From Rhizobium sp. S152 (GTDB lineage: Bacteria > Pseudomonadota > Alphaproteobacteria > Rhizobiales > Rhizobiaceae): DNA of 64,000 nt. Of this stretch, positions 26,266 to 35,105 are shown in pieces (within the stretch, counting starts at the first letter, position 1; each line of letters begins with the position of its first letter). The position numbers and the translations under genes are program-made. The stretch is taken from assembly GCF_030380735.1 (NCBI RefSeq), contig NZ_JAUDRZ010000002.1:620001-684000 (forward strand), given 5' to 3'. Below the pieces are notes generated by a model. That model was given only the letters and a program-made list of their open reading frames with translations. It was not told the DNA's origin and did no database searches.

Positions 26266-28131
26266 ATGGTTCAATCTATCAACATCGCACAGGCCGCCAT
26301 CCGTCCGGAAACGTCCGCACCGGCACTGCAGGTTACCGATCTGCGCACGTCGTTCAGGAACGAGCGCTCGTGGACACCAATCGTCAAGGGCATCAGTTTT
26401 GAGATTGCACCCCGCGAGACCTTGGCGGTTGTGGGTGAATCCGGCTCCGGCAAGAGCGTGACCGCGCTTTCGATCATGCGGTTGCTGAACCCGGAATCGT
26501 CTCGGATCGAGGGCTCCGTGAAACTCGGTGGACGCGAGCTTCTCGGTCTTCCAGAGCACGAGATGCGGCAGGTCCGTGGCCGGGAAATGGGCATGATTTT
26601 CCAGGAGGCGATGACGAGCCTCAATCCGTTATCGCCGATCGGCGACCAGATTGCAGAGGCGTTGACGATCCACGGTCAACTGAGCGGCGCTGCAGCCCAG
26701 GCCGAGGCCGTTCGGATGCTTGAGCGCGTGCGCATTCCGGCGGCCAAGGATCGGGCGAGGGATTTGCCTCAAAGCCTATCTGGTGGCATGCGCCAACGCG
26801 TGATGATTGCGATGGCACTGGTATGCAAACCAAAGCTTCTGATTGCCGATGAGCCCACGACTGCCCTCGATGTCACAATCCAGGCGCAGACGCTGCAGCT
26901 TATCAAGGAACTGCAAAACGACGTCGGGATGGGTGTCCTGTTCATCACTCACGACATGGGCGTTGTCGCGGAGATAGCCGATCGAACCGTCGTCATGCTG
27001 GGAGGTGAGGTGCTCGAGACTGGCGTCACCTCCGACATCTTCGATCGTCCCCAGCAGACCTATACGAAGACATTGCTTGCTGCGGTGCCAAGGCTCGGGA
27101 CAATGTCCGGCTCAGGTCAGCCAGAGCATTTTCCGCTGATTGACAAGGCGACGGGTGTTCTTCGGAAGCCCGCCGACCGACCGGATACCGTGGATCGTTC
27201 AAAGCCACCTGTGTTGTCGGTAGAACACCTGGTGAAACGCTTCGACCTTTCAAAGGGATGGTTCAGCGGCCCCGGTGCCAGGGTTCATGCTGTCGAAGAT
27301 GTCTCGTTCAACCTTCGTGCAGGAGAGACGCTGTCGCTGGTCGGTGAGAGCGGTTGCGGCAAGTCGACAACGGGCCGCGCTATCATGCGCCTCGTTGAAC
27401 CGCAAAGCGGTAAAGTTACGATCGACGGCGTCGACATAACGTCGCTCGACAAGAAGCAGATGCGCTATGCGCGTCGCAATATACAGATGATCTTCCAAGA
27501 CCCGTTCGCAAGCCTAAACCCGAGGATGAGGGTAGGGGACGCAATAGCTGAACCTTATCTCACCTATGGTCTCGGATCGCGAAAGCAGGCCCGGGAAAAG
27601 GTGGCGGACCTGCTCACAAGGGTCGGACTGTCACCGGATGTTGCCAACCGCTATCCTCAGCAATTCTCGGGAGGCCAGAGGCAGCGCATCTGCATCGCCC
27701 GCGCACTTGCTCTGGAGCCGAAAGTAATCGTCGCAGATGAATCGGTTTCCGGGCTGGACGTTTCCATCAAGGCTCAGGTCATCAACCTGCTTCTTGACCT
27801 GCAGGAAACGCTGGGTCTCTCGTATCTGTTCATCTCGCACGACATGGCGGTGGTGGAGCGCATGAGCCACAAGGTGGCCGTCATGTACCTCGGTGAGATC
27901 GTGGAAATGGGACCTGCGAGCTCGGTATTCTCGAACCCGCAGCATCCCTATACCAAGCGCCTTATGGCGGCGGTGCCGATCCCTGACCCGGCGCGAAGAA
28001 ACATGGTTCGCACACTGCCGGGTGATGAACTGAGGAGCCCAATCAGGCCAGCCGATTATATTCCGCCAACGCGAACCTACCGAAACATCACCGCCGATCA
28101 CTTCGTGCAGGAGTGGGAGGAAGCGCGGTAG
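26266..28131 (+). CDS. family-5 ABC transporter fused ATPase (DppD-DppF-like)
   Basis: This 621-residue protein joins two oligopeptide-type ATPases. Domain 1 has Walker [14 protein letters not shown], signature [15 protein letters not shown] and Walker [13 protein letters not shown]. Domain 2 (from about residue 315) has [28 protein letters not shown] and [12 protein letters not shown], where Ser replaces the usual Pro after the catalytic Glu. Both keep the H-loop (SHDM/THDM). CGGAG before the ATG at 26266 sets the start; an upstream in-frame ATG at 26212 lies inside the permease gene. It energises the importer above and ends 3 bp before the convergent LacI gene. Confidence 0.95.
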   Translation: MVQSINIAQAAIRPETSAPALQVTDLRTSFRNERSWTPIVKGISFEIAPRETLAVVGESGSGKSVTALSIMRLLNPESSRIEGSVKLGGRELLGLPEHEMRQVRGREMGMIFQEAMTSLNPLSPIGDQIAEALTIHGQLSGAAAQAEAVRMLERVRIPAAKDRARDLPQSLSGGMRQRVMIAMALVCKPKLLIADEPTTALDVTIQAQTLQLIKELQNDVGMGVLFITHDMGVVAEIADRTVVMLGGEVLETGVTSDIFDRPQQTYTKTLLAAVPRLGTMSGSGQPEHFPLIDKATGVLRKPADRPDTVDRSKPPVLSVEHLVKRFDLSKGWFSGPGARVHAVEDVSFNLRAGETLSLVGESGCGKSTTGRAIMRLVEPQSGKVTIDGVDITSLDKKQMRYARRNIQMIFQDPFASLNPRMRVGDAIAEPYLTYGLGSRKQAREKVADLLTRVGLSPDVANRYPQQFSGGQRQRICIARALALEPKVIVADESVSGLDVSIKAQVINLLLDLQETLGLSYLFISHDMAVVERMSHKVAVMYLGEIVEMGPASSVFSNPQHPYTKRLMAAVPIPDPARRNMVRTLPGDELRSPIRPADYIPPTRTYRNITADHFVQEWEEAR

Positions 28132-28134
28132 ATA

Positions 28135-29253
28135 TTATCGATCAGAGGCTGCCATCGACATGGTAGCCTCCGATTGTGTGACAATCCCCGAGCGGACAGT
28201 GCTTTCACGCTCCATGATATCGAAGCCGATGTCGACAACGGCTTCGGCGATCTCAGCACCATCGAGACGGTGGCGAACCGCGGTCATCGCCTCATAACCG
28301 CAGCGCCAACGGTGGATGCGCACACTGCTTAACGGCGGGTGTGCCGCTTCCATGTAGTCCAGGTCGTTGAAACCTGCGATCCCCACTTTGCCGGGGACGT
28401 CGATGTTGAGCGATTGGCATGCGAAAAGCGCGCCTAGTGCCAGAACGTCATTGTTGCAGAAAACCGCATCGAGATCCGGGTGTCTTTCCATTGCCTCAAA
28501 CATGAGTTCTTTGCCCATCTGTGCAGAAAGAAAAGATTTGCCTCCCTGTTCGGCAATGGGCGGAGGTGTGGTGGATGTGCTGCCGCGCTGTACTACAAGC
28601 GCTGGATCATAAGTTCCTGCTTCCTGGAGAGCTCGTTTGTACCCATTCAGACGCCCGCTCGAACGGTCGCTCAGCCAAGCCGTCAGGAACGCAATCCTCT
28701 TGTATCCCTGCAGCACCAGATGGCGGGTCATCTCATATCCGGCCCGCTCATGCGAGAAGCCGATAATCTGTTGGATAGGGTTGTCGCAGAGGTCCATGAT
28801 CTGGACGACTGGGCACCCGGCGTTCTCCAGCATCTGTCGCGTCGCTGCGGATTGATCGGTGCCGGAGACGATAATCGCCGCAGGCTGATGCCGGACTATG
28901 CGAGAGACCAAGTGCTCCTCGATCTCTGGGTTGTAGCCCGTATTCGCGACTTCGATCCGCAACGGGCTTTCTGCAAGGCCGTCATAAATGCCGCGGACCA
29001 CGTCCGAGAAAACACTCTGAGTAAGGGAAGGGACCAGAACCGCGACGACGTCGCTTCGTTTCGATGCGAGTGCGCGCGCATTCAGGTCGGGGACGTAATT
29101 GAGCTTCTTGATCGCATCGTCGATAACCTTGCGGAGGGTTGAAGATACCTTGTGAGGCTCGCGTAGTGCTCTCGAGACGGTAATTGCCCCAACACCGGCA
29201 AGCGATGCTACATCAGAAATTGTGGGTCTCGAGCTTGAACGTCTCTTCGCCAT
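28135..29253 (-). CDS. LacI-family transcriptional regulator
   Basis: This 372-residue LacI/GalR repressor has the HTH at residues about 10-35 (TISDVASLAGVGAITVSRALREPHKVS), the hinge helix in NYVPDLNARALASKRSDVVAVLVPSL, and a periplasmic-binding-like sensor domain (PDLDAVFCNNDVLALGALFACQSLNIDVPGKVGIAGFNDL). It is convergent with the ABC/hydrolase operon and divergent from an IclR gene. Near-identical AGCGCT-centred sites in its own promoter (29334-29349) and in front of the ABC operon (20051-20066) suggest it represses itself and the import operon, with a sugar as inducer. A relative of GntR-type gluconate repressors by sequence feel. Confidence 0.95.
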   Translation of the reverse strand: MAKRRSSSRPTISDVASLAGVGAITVSRALREPHKVSSTLRKVIDDAIKKLNYVPDLNARALASKRSDVVAVLVPSLTQSVFSDVVRGIYDGLAESPLRIEVANTGYNPEIEEHLVSRIVRHQPAAIIVSGTDQSAATRQMLENAGCPVVQIMDLCDNPIQQIIGFSHERAGYEMTRHLVLQGYKRIAFLTAWLSDRSSGRLNGYKRALQEAGTYDPALVVQRGSTSTTPPPIAEQGGKSFLSAQMGKELMFEAMERHPDLDAVFCNNDVLALGALFACQSLNIDVPGKVGIAGFNDLDYMEAAHPPLSSVRIHRWRCGYEAMTAVRHRLDGAEIAEAVVDIGFDIMERESTVRSGIVTQSEATMSMAASDR

Positions 29254-29333
29254 CTAGATTCTCCACCCATCCCGACTTCAAGCTAGAGCCTGAACAACAT
29301 CCAAGGTCAATCATCACCATTGACGAACCATAA

Positions 29334-29349
29334 TGGCAGCGCTACCATC
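29334..29349. promoter_or_regulatory. candidate LacI-family operator between lacI-like and iclR-like genes
   Basis: TGGCAGCGCTACCATC contains the near-palindrome TGGCAGCGCTACCA and matches the site at 20051-20066 in 13 of 16 positions. It lies 81 bp upstream of the LacI start, consistent with autoregulation. Confidence 0.6.
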
Positions 29350-29400
29350 ATGCAATCCTTAAAGGCTGGAAGTGCATCGTGTGTCGAGGAGGACGCTGAG

Positions 29401-30180
29401 ATGGATAAAGATCTTTCGGGTCGGATCCAGTCCGTTGATCGGGCTATGATGATCTTGGAGGCGTTGGGCAGCTATGACAGTGGCTGCCGCCTGACAGACT
29501 TGTCCAAAACGACAGGACTTTCCCTAACCACCGCTCATCGTCTGCTGACTACACTCCAGCAGCGTCGATTTGTTCAATTCTCCAAAGGGGAGAACCTTTG
29601 GTTCGTCGGTGCCGGGGCGTACGCAGTTGGATCATCGTTCTTCAAGGACCGCAGCATTGTCGCTTCAGCCGCACCGTTTTTGCGTCGGCTCCGAGATCAG
29701 GCTGGCGAGACAGCAAACATCGGCATCGTTGAGGAAGGTCAGATCCTTCTCGCTGACCAGGCAAGGGCCAAGGATAGCTCCAACGCAATCTCTGCCATCG
29801 GTGCACGTACCCCAATGAGTGCCTCGGGCATGGGCAAAGCGTTCCTTGCTTCCTACCATCCGGATGATGTTGTCGCGCTAACCCGAAAACAGGGGTTGAA
29901 CCGCATCACATCGAAAACGCTCACCAGCGTCGACGCGTTGGGAAGAGAACTGAGGCGAATCGAAGCCCAAGGCTACTCCTTGGATGATGAAGAGTACCGC
30001 GTAGGCCTGCGTTGCGTAGCTGCTCCGGTTTACAACGATAGGCACGAGGTGGTGTGCGCCATATCTGTTTCTGGCTCAGCTCGCAGGATAACCTCCGATC
30101 GGCTTTCCTCGCTCGCACAGTTTGTGAAGGATGTCGCCTCGGATTTTACCCTCCAACTGGGTGGAAAAGTCTATCGCTGA
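29401..30180 (+). CDS. IclR-family transcriptional regulator
   Basis: This 259-residue IclR-type regulator has the HTH at about residues 25-50 (CRLTDLSKTTGLSLTTAHRLLTTLQQRRFVQF) and the C-terminal GAF-like ligand domain with MSASGMGKAFLASYHPDD and YSLDDEEYRVGLRCVAAPVYN, a good family match. GAGGAGGA 5 bp upstream favours the ATG at 29401 over an in-frame ATG at 29320. It is divergent from the LacI gene. Together they give the glycoside locus two regulators. The paired TTCC..GGAA sites at 19964-20019 could be its targets, which is inference. Confidence 0.94.
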   Translation: MDKDLSGRIQSVDRAMMILEALGSYDSGCRLTDLSKTTGLSLTTAHRLLTTLQQRRFVQFSKGENLWFVGAGAYAVGSSFFKDRSIVASAAPFLRRLRDQAGETANIGIVEEGQILLADQARAKDSSNAISAIGARTPMSASGMGKAFLASYHPDDVVALTRKQGLNRITSKTLTSVDALGRELRRIEAQGYSLDDEEYRVGLRCVAAPVYNDRHEVVCAISVSGSARRITSDRLSSLAQFVKDVASDFTLQLGGKVYR

Positions 30181-30416
30181 ACTCGTTCCTAAGGTTTGAG
30201 TGTTTGCGCCACCGTACAGACGACGGTTTAGCGAATATGACTGGAATTGGGTGAGGTCGTTGTTCAGGAGTTCATGTGGCAGCGCTCCCCTATATCAAGT
30301 TGCAGGACGTTGTCAGTTTCGCCCGCTTGCGAATCATTTTCCGAGGAGATCAAAGTGCCGTAGGTTCGCATCCCTTCATGAGCATGCGCTCTGCACCGGG
30401 TTGCAACTTTACCCAC

Positions 30417-31715
30417 TCACCAGGGTTTCCGGGGGCTGCTTTTCGAGAACCAAAGCGCCATGAACTCCGGCAGGAAAATCTGATCGATCGCCATGTGGGC
30501 GGCGCCGGACAGCCCCGTCGAACCATCGTGGTCAACGGCAGCGATCTGGAGGTTGGAGCTGACGAAGGGCAGGCAATGGCGGTAGGCGGCTTCCTTCAGT
30601 GAGGCGAAAAAGAGGTTGCCGGTATCGAGAAGGCGACCGCCCACGAGCACGCGGGACGGATTGAACATGTTGATCGTCGCGGCGAGCACTTGGCCGATAC
30701 CGAGGCCGGCATTGCTGACGAGTTCGGCAGCCAGCGGATCGCCCTCCCGCACGGCACTTGAGAGATCGGCTAGGGTCGGCTCTCTCTCTCCGACGATTCC
30801 GGCCAGCGCGGCGCTTCGCCCCTCCCGAATGCCCGACCGGGTATCGCGCAGGAGCGCCTCGCCGCTATATTGCGCCTCAATGCAGCCACGTCGTCCGCAG
30901 CGGCACACCACATTGCTGAGATTGTAGCCGGGGATGTGGCCGATGTTGCCCGAAGCACCTTGAGCCCCGCGAAAGAGCTTGCCCTCGATCACGATACCGC
31001 AACCGATCGCCATGTCGGCAGCGAGATAGAGCATTGTCGTGTCCTTCGGGATCGTTCCCGCTCGCAATTCACCGTAGGCAAGAAGGTTGTCGTCGGTATC
31101 GAGCCAGAAAGGCACATCATAGGGCTTGGACAATTCCTGCCCGAAGGCATATCCGATCCATGGAGAGGGCAGCGAAGGTGAATCGATCAATGTCCCCGCT
31201 GCTGAGTTGATATGGGCGGGGATGCCCGCACCAACACCCCAGACGTCGTCCGGCCGCTTTCCCAGAGCCTTTAGCTGCCGATTCCATTCGCGGTGCGCAT
31301 TTGCGACAAGCGCATGTGGCCCACTCGCGAAGTCGCCTCCGTCTCGCGACGTCGAAAGGATATTGCCTTTGAGGTCGGCAACCGCGAAATGCACCTCGGC
31401 CAAGGTCGCGAACAGGCAGAGGATCAGACCGACGGAAGCGTTAAGCTCGAGGAGCCTCGGTGCCCTTCCTCCGGTCGATACGCCTGCGGCCCCTTCTATC
31501 ACCAGGCGCGTGGTCATGAGCTGTGCGACGCGCTCGGCCACCAGGCCGCGCCCGAGTCCGGAGACGCGTTGCAGGTCGGGCCGCGTCGCCGCCCGCCCGG
31601 ACTTGATGAGAGAGAGGATGGCGCTCAGATCGCGGACGGCCTCTGTCTGGCTAAATGGAATCTGATCGTTCAAGGCACACCTCGTTTCCCCACCGATAGC
31701 ACGAGACATTTGCAT
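30417..31715 (-). CDS. ROK-family transcriptional repressor
   Basis: This NagC/XylR-type ROK protein of about 432 residues has an N-terminal winged HTH (AILSLIKSGRAATRPDLQRVSGLGRGLVAERVAQLMTT), the sugar-kinase-like domain, and the zinc-binding motif CRCGRRGCIEA. The start is uncertain. An ATG at 31748 lies inside the operator palindrome and is unlikely; ATGs at 31715 and 31709, or a TTG further in preceded by GAGGTG, are better. It is divergent from the sugar-ABC/TIM-barrel operon and separated from it by the perfect palindrome at 31728-31752. It probably represses that operon until the imported sugar or a derivative binds. Confidence 0.92.
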   Translation of the reverse strand: MQMSRAIGGETRCALNDQIPFSQTEAVRDLSAILSLIKSGRAATRPDLQRVSGLGRGLVAERVAQLMTTRLVIEGAAGVSTGGRAPRLLELNASVGLILCLFATLAEVHFAVADLKGNILSTSRDGGDFASGPHALVANAHREWNRQLKALGKRPDDVWGVGAGIPAHINSAAGTLIDSPSLPSPWIGYAFGQELSKPYDVPFWLDTDDNLLAYGELRAGTIPKDTTMLYLAADMAIGCGIVIEGKLFRGAQGASGNIGHIPGYNLSNVVCRCGRRGCIEAQYSGEALLRDTRSGIREGRSAALAGIVGEREPTLADLSSAVREGDPLAAELVSNAGLGIGQVLAATINMFNPSRVLVGGRLLDTGNLFFASLKEAAYRHCLPFVSSNLQIAAVDHDGSTGLSGAAHMAIDQIFLPEFMALWFSKSSPRKPW

Positions 31716-31727
31716 CGCGCCAGTTGC

Positions 31728-31752
31728 ACTTATGCATTTAATATGCATAAGT
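31728..31752. promoter_or_regulatory. ROK operator: perfect 10-bp inverted repeat
   Basis: ACTTATGCAT and ATGCATAAGT form a perfect inverted repeat around the 5-bp spacer TTAAT. The site lies in the divergent promoter, 57 bp before the ABC receptor start. It is AT-rich against a GC-rich background, as ROK operators are. Confidence 0.7.
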
Positions 31753-31808
31753 TAGATTGTTGGAGGTAAAAGTGTCGATGAGGTCGACGCTTATATGGAG
31801 GAAGACCC

Positions 31809-32783
31809 TTGAAACAATTGACGGTGAAACTTTGCGCGGCGGTTGCGCTGGCGTCTATCGCGACCTTTGGAGCGCAAGCTCAGGAGGCGAAGACCATTTC
31901 GATCGCCTATAGCGTCGACGTGCTCGACGAGACTCAGAACCAGGCCCTCGATGCCATGAAATCCCGAGTCGAGGAGATCAATGCGTCGCGCAAGGACGTG
32001 AAGGTCACGCTCGACGTTTACGACGCGCAAAGCAGTGTCGACAAACAGATATCCGATGTTCAGACCGCACTCATCAAATCTCCCAGCGTCCTGATCCTGA
32101 GCGCCGTCGATGCAGCCGGCTCGCTGCCTGCGGCACAGGCTGCCAAGGATGCAGGCATTCCAGTCATCGATCGGCGGCCATCCGACCCGGAGCCCGACGT
32201 CTATTCCGTTGCATTCTACGCATATGACGAGGTGCGCTACGCGGAGTCGACCACCAACTGGATCAAGAAATATCTGGATGACAACCCGGGCAAGGTGCTC
32301 AATGTCGGCCTGGTCTATGGCGCGCCCGCGCAGACGGCGCAGCTGCGCCGCGCCGATAGCGTCAAGGAGTTGTCCAAGCAGCAGCCCGACAGGATCAAGA
32401 TCGTCGCCGAAGGCTACGGCAACTGGTTGACGGCCACTGCCCAGAACCTGACCCAGGACTGGCTGCTCGCGCACCCTGATATCAATCTTGTTGTCTGCGC
32501 GAACGACATCATGGCGCTCGGCGCTTCGAATGCACTGCAGTCCGCTGGGCGTACCGATGTCATGGTGACTGGATACGACCTGACGGATGATGGCGTGCAG
32601 CGCGTTTCGGCCAATACCCAGACCCTGACGGTCGGGACGGTCCTGAAGGACTCGAACCAGATCATCGACGTCGCCGTGGGCCTCGCCGAAAACACCTTCA
32701 AGGACAAGACGTTCTACGTGAACCCCGTCTACGCCATCGATCCATCGAATGTCGCGGATTTTCTGAGCAAAACCAAAAACTGA
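31809..32783 (+). CDS. ribose-type ABC transporter substrate-binding protein
   Basis: This 324-residue exported type-I sugar receptor has a signal peptide (KLCAAVALASIATFGAQAQ), then KTISIAYSVDVLDETQNQALDAMKSRVEEIN, SVLILSAVDAAGSLPAAQAAKDAGIPVIDRR and WLLAHPDINLVVCANDIMALGASNAL. The start appears to be a TTG at 31809, preceded at the right distance by GGAGGAAG; no ATG fits better. It opens the operon repressed by the ROK protein. The pocket cannot be read for sugar type. Downstream enzymes suggest a pentose, a sugar lactone or a C-glycoside. Confidence 0.92.
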   Translation: MKQLTVKLCAAVALASIATFGAQAQEAKTISIAYSVDVLDETQNQALDAMKSRVEEINASRKDVKVTLDVYDAQSSVDKQISDVQTALIKSPSVLILSAVDAAGSLPAAQAAKDAGIPVIDRRPSDPEPDVYSVAFYAYDEVRYAESTTNWIKKYLDDNPGKVLNVGLVYGAPAQTAQLRRADSVKELSKQQPDRIKIVAEGYGNWLTATAQNLTQDWLLAHPDINLVVCANDIMALGASNALQSAGRTDVMVTGYDLTDDGVQRVSANTQTLTVGTVLKDSNQIIDVAVGLAENTFKDKTFYVNPVYAIDPSNVADFLSKTKN

Positions 32784-32834
32784 AACAGGTAATCGGGAGC
32801 GTCCCGACGGGCGCTCCCACTGGAGGAAAACCTG

Positions 32835-33851
32835 ATGACTGTTCCCGACAACGGGGCCGGCGTGTCCGCGGGCAGGCGGCTGCTCCTTGCGAACAAGGCC
32901 GTTCTGTTTGCTGTCATTCTGGCGGCAATTCTATCAATCTCTTCGCCTTACTTCCTGCTGCAAGCAAACCTTCTGTCGCTCTTCGACCAGATCGTCGTCA
33001 TGACCGTGGTCGCTCTTGGCTACACGCTCGTGCTTGCGATGGGCGAGATCGATCTGTCTCTTGGCGGCGTGATCCCGCTCGTCGGTCTGGTCATGGCGAA
33101 ACTGATGGTGAACTTCGGCGTGCCGTTCTACGCCGCCATTATGATCGGTGTCGTGCTTGGAGCCGCGTGCGGTGCGTTGAACGCGTTCATGGTGTCGCGG
33201 TTCGATCTGCCTCCGTTCATCGTGACGCTCGCGACAGGCGCGCTCTTTACCGGCGCTCTCTATATCATCTCGAACCTCATTCCGGTGTCGAACCTGCCGC
33301 CGGCGTTCCTGGCGATCGCGCGGACCCGCATCATCGGTATTCCACTGCCCGTCATCCTGCTGATCCCGGTGGCGGTGGGCTTCTATCTTGTCGCAACACG
33401 TTCGGTCTTCGGCCAGCACGTGATCGCGCTCGGCGGCAATAGCGAAGCGGTTCGCGTTGCAGGTATCAAGATCGAGACGCTGCGTCTGAAGGTCTACATG
33501 CTGGCTGGCGCGTGCTACGCTCTCGCAGCCGTGCTTCTGACCGCACGCTCGGCCTCCGCGCAGATCGCGGCCGGCTCCAACCTGATGCTGCTCGTCATTA
33601 CCGCGGTGGTCGTCGGGGGAACGCCGCTTCTCGGCGGCAAGGCCGATATGGTCGGCACCTTTTTCGGTTGCCTCATCCTGGGGATGATCAGCAATGGTCT
33701 CAATCTCCTTGGCGTCAACGCTAACTACCAGATCATCGTCCAGGGTCTTCTCATTCTCATGGCACTGGTCGTCGACGTCGAGTCGACGAAGCTCATGCTT
33801 CGTCTCGATGCCCGCCGCATGCGAAACCTGAAGCAGGGGAAATCACAATGA
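32835..33851 (+). CDS. ribose-type ABC transporter permease
   Basis: This 338-residue RbsC-family permease has hydrophobic helices throughout and characteristic GEIDLSLGGVIPLVGLVMAKLM, VALGGNSEAVRVAGIKIETLRLKVYMLAGACYALAAVLLTAR and VVVGGTPLLGGKADMVGTFFGCLILGMISNGLNL. A GGAGGAAAACCTG site precedes the ATG at 32835. It overlaps the ATPase gene by 4 bp. Confidence 0.95.
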   Translation: MTVPDNGAGVSAGRRLLLANKAVLFAVILAAILSISSPYFLLQANLLSLFDQIVVMTVVALGYTLVLAMGEIDLSLGGVIPLVGLVMAKLMVNFGVPFYAAIMIGVVLGAACGALNAFMVSRFDLPPFIVTLATGALFTGALYIISNLIPVSNLPPAFLAIARTRIIGIPLPVILLIPVAVGFYLVATRSVFGQHVIALGGNSEAVRVAGIKIETLRLKVYMLAGACYALAAVLLTARSASAQIAAGSNLMLLVITAVVVGGTPLLGGKADMVGTFFGCLILGMISNGLNLLGVNANYQIIVQGLLILMALVVDVESTKLMLRLDARRMRNLKQGKSQ

Positions 33852-34603
33852 CGCATTCCAATACCCAGCTTGTGGAGATGCGTGGCATCAGCAAGGCCTT
33901 CGGTGGTGTGCAGGCCGTGGACGATGTAAGCCTGACAGTCGGACGAGGCGAGGTCGTTGGCCTGCTCGGCCACAATGGCGCCGGCAAGTCGACATTGATC
34001 AAGATCCTCGCCGGTGCCTACGTGGCCGACAGCGGAGAGATTAAAGTCAACGGCGATACCGCGCCGATCGCCGACCCCATGGATGCGAAGGCACATGGGA
34101 TCGAGACGATCTACCAGAATCTGGCGCTTGCCGACAACCTCGATGCCGTCGGCAACCTCTTTCTCGGACGCGAGATCCGCAAGTACGGATGGATGATGGA
34201 TCGCAAAGCCATGAAGGACGCGACGGCGACGGTCTGCGCGCAGGTCAATCCGCGCTTCAAGAACCTCACGGTGCCCGTCCGCTACCTTTCGGGTGGCCAG
34301 CGGCAGTCCATCGCGATCGCGCGCGCGATCTATTTCAACGCCAAAGTCATCATCATGGACGAGCCGACCGCCGCGCTCGGACCGGGAGAGACAGCGCTGG
34401 TGAAGGAGCTCGTGCACCGCCTGAAAGCCCGGGGCGTGGGCGTCATTCTGATCAGCCACGACATCGAGGATGTCTTCGAACTTGCCGACCGCCTCGTCGT
34501 CATGGCGGCGGGCAGGGTCGTTGGCAACGTCAAGACCGAAGAGGCGACGCGCAAGCAGGTCCTCTCGCTCATCATCATGGGCGATGGTTCGCACGCGGAC
34601 TGA
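33848..34603 (+). CDS. ribose-type ABC transporter ATPase (single domain)
   Basis: This 251-residue ATPase has Walker A GHNGAGKST (about residue 42), signature LSGGQRQSIAIARAI, Walker B VIIMDEPTAALG and H-loop ISHDIEDVFELADR. Unlike RbsA, and unlike the ATPase at 13512, it has a single ABC domain, as in fructose FrcA-type importers, so it presumably works as a homodimer. The ATGA overlap with the permease gene indicates coupling. Confidence 0.95.
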   Translation: MTHSNTQLVEMRGISKAFGGVQAVDDVSLTVGRGEVVGLLGHNGAGKSTLIKILAGAYVADSGEIKVNGDTAPIADPMDAKAHGIETIYQNLALADNLDAVGNLFLGREIRKYGWMMDRKAMKDATATVCAQVNPRFKNLTVPVRYLSGGQRQSIAIARAIYFNAKVIIMDEPTAALGPGETALVKELVHRLKARGVGVILISHDIEDVFELADRLVVMAAGRVVGNVKTEEATRKQVLSLIIMGDGSHAD

Positions 34604-34643
34604 CCGACCACGATCAAGACAATACTATTCAATAGGAGCGGAT

Positions 34644-35105
34644 ATGCCCGCCGGCACCAACTATTGCATTCCAGAGGGAATGCTTGGTCTACACATAGGC
34701 AACGAGGCAGTGCGAAGGTATCCCGGCACCAACTTCGTCGTCTTCTCCATGTTCAACCAGTTCCTGCACCCCAACCACCCGCTTGGGTGGATTCGCAGGC
34801 TACAGGTCTTCCTCGATGACGAGGAAGTGCCGAGCAAGGACATGTTCTTCGTCGTTCGCGGACAGTGGATCAGCGTCGAGCACATGCCGACGATCGTGGA
34901 TATCTGGTGGCATATGCGCGAGGAGGCGAAGCTCTACATCGCGCGCAATCCGGTCGATCCGGGCAAACATGAGGTTCGCTGCCATTTCCACATCTCGCTA
35001 CAGGTTCACACGGACATTATTGATCGGGACGACATCTGGCCGACTCTCGAGCAGGTGGTTTCGGCAACACTGTCATCGACGGAAACGCTGGAGACTTGCC
35101 AATGA
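34644..35105 (+). CDS. DUF6379-like protein; candidate C-glycoside deglycosidase beta subunit
   Basis: This 153-residue soluble protein appears to be all-beta. Its pattern matches what I recall of DUF6379, the beta subunit of bacterial C-glycoside deglycosidases: a YCIPEGM opening, NQFLHPNHPLGWIRRLQVFLDDEEVPSKDMFFVVRGQ (a beta hairpin with a DGEEVP-like turn), then NPVDPGKHEVRCHFHISLQ. The start at 34644 follows AGGAG by 5 bp. It overlaps the TIM-barrel gene by 4 bp, and in known enzymes the beta subunit pairs with just such an AP2Ec-type alpha subunit. If the assignment is right, the two form one enzyme that cleaves C-C-linked sugars after 3-oxidation. The function is inferred, not proven. 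Confidence 0.6.
   Translation: MPAGTNYCIPEGMLGLHIGNEAVRRYPGTNFVVFSMFNQFLHPNHPLGWIRRLQVFLDDEEVPSKDMFFVVRGQWISVEHMPTIVDIWWHMREEAKLYIARNPVDPGKHEVRCHFHISLQVHTDIIDRDDIWPTLEQVVSATLSSTETLETCQ

Noticed and set aside
28135..28140. Read-through fusion between the ABC ATPase and LacI genes
   Set aside because: The genes are convergent with separate stop codons 3 bp apart; this is simply dense packing.
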